The position numbers and the translations under genes are program-made. A stretch of 42,305 nucleotides of DNA from NCBI GenBank assembly GCA_964633225.1, contig CAZWFQ010000029.1, positions 1 to 42,305 of the forward strand, read 5' to 3'. Below the pieces are notes generated by a model. That model was not told the origin of the DNA. It worked only from the letters and a program-made list of their open reading frames with translations, and did not search any database. Below, one piece after another: positions 37,107-42,305 of this stretch. The stretch's first letter is position 1; each line of letters begins with the position of its first letter. This stretch comes from JAKQIM01 sp964633225. Its GTDB lineage: Bacteria > Chloroflexota > Anaerolineae > Anaerolineales > UBA4823.

Positions 37107-38218
37107 CCGTGGGCTGGCACTTCGGCCTCCGCTTCATGCTCAGAGTGATCCATATCTTTGTGCAGCCACAGATCGCGTATCCGGTAACGCCCCTTGATGC
37201 CCAGGTCAGACCAATGGGCACGCACCAGGTGCTTTTTATCATCGCGATTGAACAATGCTATGCCCATGGCCTTCTCAGCTAGCTGCTTTTTCCAGACCTC
37301 AACCAACCCATTGCGGCAGGCACGCAAACCCTGCCGCCCCAACGGATCCTGGTTGAGGGCGATCATTTCGCGGTTGAGCAGTATCTCGTGTGTGGCGGTA
37401 TCCATGTGCGCCACGTCACAGCCGATCATCAGTGGGGCAGCCAGCATGCACCACAGGCTGAAGTGGGTGCGGTATTCGGTATCGGTACAACCTGCCCCGG
37501 CGATCTCGCGGCTGCTGCCTTTCAGCCCCACCACCAACATATCAGGATCGTTCCAGTGCCCGGGGCCGGCATACTGTTCCAGGCCGCGCTGCTGCTCAAA
37601 GCCGATCGTCTCAATCCCATACAGCCAGCCCCACGGCACTGGAACGTCTTTCCACGAATCTCCAATATCGCCTGTGGTGCGCCACAAATTGCCGCCCACC
37701 TGCGCCCCCCACAACCAGGGGCTGTGATGCCCCCATTCGCAGATCGAGAAGACGATCTCGCGCCCGGTGGCTTTGAGCGCCTGGCCCATGCGCCGGTAGC
37801 GATACTCGGCATTGGCGCGCGTATCCTCGGCGTGGCACCAATCATATTTGAGGTAATCCACGCCCCATTCTGCAAAAGTGCGGGCGTCAATTTCCTCATA
37901 GTCCTGGCTGGCAGGGCGCCCACCGCAGGTCTTTGTCCCAGCATCCGAATAGATGCCAAATTTTAGCCCCCTGGCATGTGCCGCATCTGCCAGGGCCTTC
38001 ATGCCATTGGGAAACTTTTGCGCATCTGGGAAGAGCTTGCCATCCTCACCGCGTCCGCCGTGCCAGTGATCGTCAATCACTATATATTGGTACCCGGCAT
38101 CCTTTAGCCCGGCAGAAACAAACGTCTCGGCAACCTGGATGATGACCTCGGCATTGACCGTGGCACCAAACATGTTCCAGCTGTTCCATCCCATCGGCGG
38201 GGTAAGCGCAAGTGGCAT
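37073..38218 (-). CDS. GH27 alpha-galactosidase
   Basis: A 381-residue cytoplasmic enzyme (no signal peptide) of glycoside hydrolase family 27, which releases terminal alpha-galactose or related sugars. The N-terminus LTPPMGWNSWNMFG, the motif YIVIDDHWH, the nucleophile Asp126 in YLKYDWC and the acid/base Asp226 in WNDPDML are all present. A small C-terminal beta domain (about 300-381) matches the family. AAAGGA stands six bases before the ATG. It appears to lead a transcript continuing into the diguanylate cyclase and hydrolase genes. Confidence 0.94.
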   Translation of the reverse strand: MPLALTPPMGWNSWNMFGATVNAEVIIQVAETFVSAGLKDAGYQYIVIDDHWHGGRGEDGKLFPDAQKFPNGMKALADAAHARGLKFGIYSDAGTKTCGGRPASQDYEEIDARTFAEWGVDYLKYDWCHAEDTRANAEYRYRRMGQALKATGREIVFSICEWGHHSPWLWGAQVGGNLWRTTGDIGDSWKDVPVPWGWLYGIETIGFEQQRGLEQYAGPGHWNDPDMLVVGLKGSSREIAGAGCTDTEYRTHFSLWCMLAAPLMIGCDVAHMDTATHEILLNREMIALNQDPLGRQGLRACRNGLVEVWKKQLAEKAMGIALFNRDDKKHLVRAHWSDLGIKGRYRIRDLWLHKDMDHSEHEAEAEVPAHGCVVLKLQPVD

Positions 38219-38265
38219 GACAAATCCTTTCTGCTCAGATCAAGTCAACCGCCCGGCAGTTTATA

Positions 38266-38457
38266 TTATTGTACAACATTTTCGTGTAGTGTCTTCTTGC
38301 ATTCTGCATGTTCGATAGAAATACCAGACCATTGATCGAGCAAATCTCCCAGGCTGGAATCGGGTTCGCCATACTCGGCAATATCTCGTGCCACCATCAT
38401 TTCAAGAACAGCTGGGGCATCTTCAGGCGTGGGATGGCGCAGGATGAGATCTTTCAA
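38266..38457 (-). pseudogene. Truncated N-terminal remnant of a GNAT acetyltransferase
   Basis: From a TTG at 38457 the frame encodes MKDLILRHPTPEDAPAVLEM and continues ARDIAEYGEPDSSLGDLLDQW, the typical start of a two-domain GNAT protein. After about residue 45 the sequence degenerates and stops at residue 63. No further GNAT sequence is found before the galactosidase start 48 bases downstream. The acetyl-CoA domain is lost, so the gene is inactive. Confidence 0.65.
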
Positions 38458-38512
38458 AAAACAGGCATATCATCCCTTAGATTGTTTGCCAGTCGGTCGG
38501 TACCGGCCTGGT

Positions 38513-39496
38513 TTACCAGTAATGGTGCACCTGTTGGCGAATGGAGCGTTCATAGATCGCTTGCACTGCTTGCATGGTCTCGGCCGAGAGGTCGGGTAGG
38601 CTGGCGGCGCCGAAATTCTCCTCTGCCTGGGCCGGGCGTTTGGCTCCGGGGATGGCGCAAGTCACGGCGTCAAACATCAAGATCCAGCGCAAAGCAAACT
38701 GGGTCAGGCTCATCCCCGGCGGGCAAATGGCCTTCAGTTCTTCCACCACTTGCAGGCCCAGGTCGTAGTCCACGCCCGAAAAAGTCTCACCCCGGTCAAA
38801 GGCTTGGCCCTGGCGGTTAAAAGCGCGGTGGTCATCGGCTGCGAAGGCGCTGTTGGGCTTCAACTTGCCCGTCAGCATGCCCGATGACAGTGGGACGCGT
38901 GCCAGGATGCCTACCTTGCGTTTTTTGACCTGCTCAAACAGCAGCTCTGCCGGGCGTTGGCGGAACATGTTGAATATAATTTGCACGCTTTGCACATTGG
39001 GATATTCAATGGCTTTCAGGGCTTCTTCCACCTTCTCTACGCTGACGCCATAATAGCGCAGCTTACCCGCCTGCACCAGGTCGTCCAAAACCCCAAAGGT
39101 CTCGGGCATATAGTAAACCTGAGTTGGCGGGCAATGGAGTTGTAAGAGATCAAGTGCTTCCACGTCCAGGTTCTTGAGGCTGCGTTCTACAAAGGCTGTC
39201 AGGTTGGCACGGTTATAGCCCTCAGCCACGTGGGGGTCCAGGCGCCGCCCGGCTTTGGTAGCCACATAGATGGTTTCTTTGCACTGGCGGCGCAGCTTTG
39301 CCACCAGGCGCTCGCTGATGCCATCGCCGTACACATCTGCGGTGTCGATGAAGTTCACCCCCATCTCAACCGCTTTCTGCAGCGCGGTCAAAGATTCGGC
39401 CTCATCCACGGGTCCCCAGGTGCCGCCAATGGCCCATGCGCCAAAGCTCAATGCTGAAACCTTCCAACCAGTGCGTCCTAATTCTCGATATTCCAT
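38513..39496 (-). CDS. Aldo/keto reductase
   Basis: This 327-residue enzyme has the aldo/keto reductase barrel. It starts MEYRELGRTGWKVSALSFGAW, then the catalytic Asp and Tyr in FIDTADVYGDGISE, the catalytic Lys in VATKAGRR and the His in LLQLHCPP. The C-terminal NADP(H)-binding part has AIPGAKRPAQAEEN. The branch resembles bacterial YghZ/GPR-type oxidoreductases acting on aldehydes or sugars; the substrate is not determined. I place the start at the ATG at 39496, which has GAGGAG six bases upstream. The longer frame to 39607 is intergenic. Confidence 0.93.
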   Translation of the reverse strand: MEYRELGRTGWKVSALSFGAWAIGGTWGPVDEAESLTALQKAVEMGVNFIDTADVYGDGISERLVAKLRRQCKETIYVATKAGRRLDPHVAEGYNRANLTAFVERSLKNLDVEALDLLQLHCPPTQVYYMPETFGVLDDLVQAGKLRYYGVSVEKVEEALKAIEYPNVQSVQIIFNMFRQRPAELLFEQVKKRKVGILARVPLSSGMLTGKLKPNSAFAADDHRAFNRQGQAFDRGETFSGVDYDLGLQVVEELKAICPPGMSLTQFALRWILMFDAVTCAIPGAKRPAQAEENFGAASLPDLSAETMQAVQAIYERSIRQQVHHYW

Positions 39497-39569
39497 CTCA
39501 ATCTCCTCAATAAAATGGTGTGTGATCTGTTTGTGAACATCCCAATCATATCGCGATTCACAGTTTTTC

Positions 39570-39592
39570 TGCAGGACGAATGCCATCCTGCA
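39570..39592. terminator. Candidate hairpin after the CBM9-like gene
   Basis: TGCAGGA (39570-39576) and TCCTGCA (39586-39592) form a seven-base stem with a nine-base loop, 52 bases beyond the stop of the minus-strand gene at 39645. There is no T run on that strand. The rest of 39497-39644 shows nothing recognisable. Confidence 0.35.
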
Positions 39593-39644
39593 AAAGGTGG
39601 TGCGCAATCATTTGAAGGCCATGGCCCTTGTTTTTCTGGACATC

Positions 39645-40433
39645 TCACCTGTTGATGAAAGGCAGGAGGACATAATTGTCGCTGATGTTGCTGCATGGCG
39701 CGATCATGATATCCGCGATCGATGTGTCTTCTCTATCTGGGAAGAAGTGGGAGCCGTTAAAAACATCGGGCCCTTCTCCATCCAGGTATTCTAGCCTGAA
39801 CCCCACCAGGTCGCCTGGGTGGAGGCAGAAATCCAGCTCGTCGCCACTGCACAAGGGATGTCTCATCTCGAAATGGTTCAACTCTCCAGCCCGGTTTGCC
39901 GCGCCAGCCCCGTTGAACCTCCCACCATAATCTACATCTGCGCCGGAAGATGATGGGTTTGTTCCGCCATAAATACATCTGTCGTCGAACTGGGGGAAGC
40001 CGGCTGCAATGTTCAATACATCATCCCACAAGGCAAACAGAGAGCCGCTGTGATCATTATCAAAATCGATGCGGAAGGTGTCGCCGCCTGGCAGCCATTT
40101 CGCCTGCTCGCTGAACTCGTCGTCGTTGATCGTGATTCCGATATACAGGTACTTTGCGCTGTTCATTACGTACAGGGTGGCGGTGAGCGGGTCTGCTGTG
40201 CTGACGGTGATCATTTGGAAAGTCTCGCTTGAAGCGCTGCTCCACTCTTGTGGGTCAACTCTTCCGTCGATCGTCGCCATGCCGCAGGCCGGGCCAAATG
40301 CCTCGCCGGCAGAGGTGGAGCCTGAGGCCGGGGCCGGCTGGATGGTGAACAAGAGCGCTATGAGCGCTGTGATGACCAACAGGATGCGTGTTGTGAGCGT
40401 GATGGATGGACCTGGCATGAATTGGGTATTCAT
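39645..40433 (-). CDS. Secreted CBM9-like domain protein
   Basis: A 262-residue exported protein with a clear signal peptide (ILLVITALIALLFTI, cut near PAPASG). A single beta-sandwich domain opens ATIDGRVDPQEWSSAS, the usual start of CBM9-like or DOMON-like sugar-binding modules, with LYVMNSAKYLYIGITINDDE as the core strands. Three or four cysteines (for example DRCIYGG, LCSGDELDFCLH) may form disulfides. The protein ends NYVLLPFINR, resembling the FLPLAIR end of the GH44 enzyme. The start is the ATG at 40433, five bases after GGAGG. It is just downstream of the flavodiiron gene, so they could share a transcript. Confidence 0.8.
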   Translation of the reverse strand: MNTQFMPGPSITLTTRILLVITALIALLFTIQPAPASGSTSAGEAFGPACGMATIDGRVDPQEWSSASSETFQMITVSTADPLTATLYVMNSAKYLYIGITINDDEFSEQAKWLPGGDTFRIDFDNDHSGSLFALWDDVLNIAAGFPQFDDRCIYGGTNPSSSGADVDYGGRFNGAGAANRAGELNHFEMRHPLCSGDELDFCLHPGDLVGFRLEYLDGEGPDVFNGSHFFPDREDTSIADIMIAPCSNISDNYVLLPFINR

Positions 40434-40454
40434 ATCTTCCTCCATCATTTTGAA

Positions 40455-41630
40455 CTATGATAAAGTCTTATGCTTCTCCGCAATCGCATCTGCCAGCACA
40501 TCCAGAGCACGGAAATCTTCGTCGTTGGGCAGCCCTTTGCACAAGACCGGCGGCAGGAGCTCGGCTTTCAGGTTCTCCAGCATTCCAGCCAGGGTATCGA
40601 CTGCCTTGCCTCCCCAGCCAAACGAGCCGATGACGGAGATGTACTGGATGCGCGGCTTGAGCATATTCACCAGGTAGGCGGCGCCGATCACGCCTGGGTG
40701 CGGGCCGCCCAGAACCGTGGGGGTGCCAACCACCAGGGTAGGGGCATCCACCAGGGTTTCGGCGATACGCCCGATGTCTGACGTTGTCAGGTCAAAGGCT
40801 TCGACCGCCACGCCGCGTTCGGCCAGGCTCTCGCTCAAGTAAGCCACCATTTTGAGGGTGCTGCCGTGCATGGATACGAATGGCATGAGTACCACATTGC
40901 GGTACGGTCCTGAGAGCCACTCCCGGTAGGCATCGGTGATCAAAGCCGGGCGGTCGTAAACCGGCCCGTGGCTGGGGGCGATGAGGGCTGTTTCGATACC
41001 GGCCAGTTTATCCAGGTTTTTCTGCGCCATGTTGCGCAGGGGCATCATGATCTCGGCATAATAACGTTTGGCAGCCCGATAAACGCGCTCTTCATCGGCC
41101 GAGGCAAACAGGTCTGAAGTGGCCAGGTGAGAGCCAAAGAAATCGGTGGTGAAAAGCACTTTTTCCTCTACCAGGTAAGCCGCCATCGTGTCGGGCCAGT
41201 GCACCCAGGGGATGTGGATGAAGCGCAGTGTCTTGTCGCCCAGCGAGAGGGTTTCGCCATCTTGCAGTGCCTGGATGCGGTCGGCTGGGATGGGCAGGTG
41301 GGTTGCAAGGGTTTCTTTGCCCTTGGGGCTGGCCAAGAGCTGGGCTGATGGGTACTTCTCCATCACCGCAGGCAGGCCGCCCGAGTGATCTTGCTCGGCG
41401 TGCAGCGAGATGATATAGTCGATCTTCTCTACCCCTTCCAGGCGCGTCATCAGCACGTTGAGCAAAGCCGGGTCAACGGCATCAATCAGGGCTGTTTTCT
41501 CGCTGCCCCGCACCAGGTAGGCGTTGTAGCTGGTGCGGTCGGGCAGGGGGATGAGGGCGTCAAACAAGCCGCGTTCCCAATCGACCGCGCCTACCCAGTC
41601 TACGGATGGGGTGATGGGTCTGGATTTCAT
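40455..41630 (-). CDS. Flavodiiron protein (A-type flavoprotein)
   Basis: This 391-residue cytoplasmic enzyme has an N-terminal metallo-beta-lactamase-like diiron domain (1-245) with ligands His77-x-Glu79-x-Asp81-His82, His144, Asp163 and His221. A C-terminal flavodoxin domain (250-391) follows, with the FMN loops SMHGSTLKM, GTPTVLGGPHP and GSFGWGGKAV. The family reduces O2 to water or NO to N2O and protects anaerobes. No rubredoxin domain is fused, so an external electron donor is needed. AGGAG lies eight bases before the ATG. Confidence 0.94.
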   Translation of the reverse strand: MKSRPITPSVDWVGAVDWERGLFDALIPLPDRTSYNAYLVRGSEKTALIDAVDPALLNVLMTRLEGVEKIDYIISLHAEQDHSGGLPAVMEKYPSAQLLASPKGKETLATHLPIPADRIQALQDGETLSLGDKTLRFIHIPWVHWPDTMAAYLVEEKVLFTTDFFGSHLATSDLFASADEERVYRAAKRYYAEIMMPLRNMAQKNLDKLAGIETALIAPSHGPVYDRPALITDAYREWLSGPYRNVVLMPFVSMHGSTLKMVAYLSESLAERGVAVEAFDLTTSDIGRIAETLVDAPTLVVGTPTVLGGPHPGVIGAAYLVNMLKPRIQYISVIGSFGWGGKAVDTLAGMLENLKAELLPPVLCKGLPNDEDFRALDVLADAIAEKHKTLS

Positions 41631-41685
41631 GTGGATATCTCCTGGGTGTCAAATTCTCCGACTTAATTGGCCGGGGGTGATTACG

Positions 41686-41691
41686 ATTATA
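41686..41691 (-). promoter_or_regulatory. -10 box of the flavodiiron gene
   Basis: TATAAT on the minus strand (41691-41686) predicts a leader of about 50 nt before the ATG at 41630. The -35 position is not convincing. Confidence 0.45.
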
Positions 41692-41741
41692 GCATGCCGG
41701 GTTTGAAGCGGACGAACTTACGCCAATGCGCGGCTGGAATA

Positions 41742-42305
41742 TCAGTCAACCACTGCGTTTTCGATAATCCCAAAGCTCTGCCGCTCACAGTTTATCTCGG
41801 CCTGAACGCCGTAGGGGAGCACAAACCCGGGTTCGGTGTGCCCAAAATCCATCCCGGTCACCAATGGCAGGTCGGTCAACCCGGCCTCATCTGCCACTAC
41901 CTGGAGGAGTACTTTGTCGTACTCGACAAACTTTTCGATGGGAACTTCTCCCCCCGGGCGGCCGAAGATGATGCCTGACAAGCGGGGCAAGATTCCCAGG
42001 GCCGCATAGGTGCGCAGCCCATACTTGACCATCTCAGGCGTGGGGGCATCCTCAGAGGTCTCTAAAAACAGGATTGCATCTTGCCAGGCCTGTGCTTCGG
42101 GCCAGAATTGGGTGCCGCGCAGCCAGTCAATCACTTCAAAACAGCCGCCCAGCAAATGGCCTTGCCGCAGCCCTTGCCCCTGGAGAAACCGCCAGCCTGT
42201 GGATGGGTTTCGCTTTCGTTTTTGCGTTTGGTTGGCTGGGTTGGCCCAGTCCAGTTGTTCGACCGTCCATCCGTCTCTATTGGGTGCAATATCTCCCACC
42301 GGATC
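41742..42305 (-). CDS. S66 family LD-carboxypeptidase (5' partial)
   Basis: The window ends inside this gene. The 187 visible residues are the C-terminal part of an S66 serine peptidase: LRQGHLLGGCFEVIDWLRGT, the catalytic Glu in ILFLETSEDAPTPE and the catalytic His in GMDFGHTEPGFVLPYG. The nucleophilic Ser lies in the missing N-terminal part. Family members trim tetrapeptide stems in peptidoglycan recycling (LdcA) or inactivate microcin C-like peptide nucleotides (MccF). The early W-T-V/E-Q-L-D-W type region and the long middle loop resemble the MccF-like branch, but this is uncertain. Frame continuity to base 42305 shows the gene extends upstream. Confidence 0.88.
   Translation of the reverse strand, partial: DPVGDIAPNRDGWTVEQLDWANPANQTQKRKRNPSTGWRFLQGQGLRQGHLLGGCFEVIDWLRGTQFWPEAQAWQDAILFLETSEDAPTPEMVKYGLRTYAALGILPRLSGIIFGRPGGEVPIEKFVEYDKVLLQVVADEAGLTDLPLVTGMDFGHTEPGFVLPYGVQAEINCERQSFGIIENAVVD

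Overview
The window looks like part of a draft or metagenome-assembled chromosome of a Chloroflexota bacterium, most likely class Anaerolineae. The inference rests on protein style. There are TNTPVPPT-type linkers between secreted domains, and exported proteins end in a short FLPLAIR or LLPFINR motif. A 57-residue two-helix membrane protein of a kind I associate with Anaerolineae is present, and there are many small uncharacterised GNAT, DinB/ClbS-like and DUF proteins. Three 100-base N runs (29770-29869, 31295-31394, 33154-33253) mark scaffold joins. I see no rRNA, tRNA, CRISPR array, transposase or prophage.

Layout. 1-1390 is the 3' part of a secreted protein with two near-identical beta domains, ending at a perfect bidirectional terminator. 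1444-4498 is a minus-strand run (DUF6483-like, ClbS/DfsB-like, M28 lipoprotein peptidase, YiiX-like hydrolase). 4567-8259 is a heterodimeric ABC exporter with a strong promoter. 8278-14103 is a long minus-strand cluster (TSUP permease, GNAT, glutamate racemase, class I glutaminase-like hydrolase, GNAT, alpha/alpha-toroid protein, asparaginase). 14225-16372 is a secreted GH44 glucanase. 16377-20162 is a second heterodimeric ABC exporter, preceded by what reads as a complete ribosome-mediated transcription attenuator: promoter, 22-codon leader peptide, antiterminator/terminator pair. 20191-22003 holds a membrane protein and a second toroid protein. 22032-22790 is mntP under a yybP-ykoY manganese riboswitch. 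22813-24282 is a GH13 amylase. 24313-25714 holds a broken GNAT gene diverging from an ArsR/DUF2087 regulator operon with two adjacent palindromes. 25711-29747 carries an EamA transporter, a transglutaminase-like protein, an MFS remnant, an AlkD-like HEAT protein and a tandem GNAT. 29870-33731 is the gap-rich part (M29 and M20 peptidases cut by gaps, patatin, small membrane proteins). 33926-42305 has a nitroreductase, isochorismatase-like hydrolase, diguanylate cyclase, GH27 alpha-galactosidase, a truncated GNAT, aldo/keto reductase, a secreted CBM9-like protein, flavodiiron protein and a partial S66 carboxypeptidase.

Biology. Extracellular glucan cleavage (GH44), intracellular maltodextrin and galactoside hydrolysis (GH13, GH27) and several peptidases fit a fermentative polymer degrader. 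The flavodiiron protein fits oxygen or NO removal in an anaerobe. Mn export is riboswitch-controlled, and one multidrug-type exporter appears to be induced by ribosome stalling.

A recurring regulatory theme is leaderless or near-leaderless transcription. At five starts (4498-, 4603+, 20226+, 24282-, 24731-) a good -10 box ends only 6-7 nt before a possible initiation codon. Three truncated genes and several CTCTGCG-type palindromic repeats show ongoing small-scale rearrangement. All functional calls are from reading motifs by eye; no database search was run.
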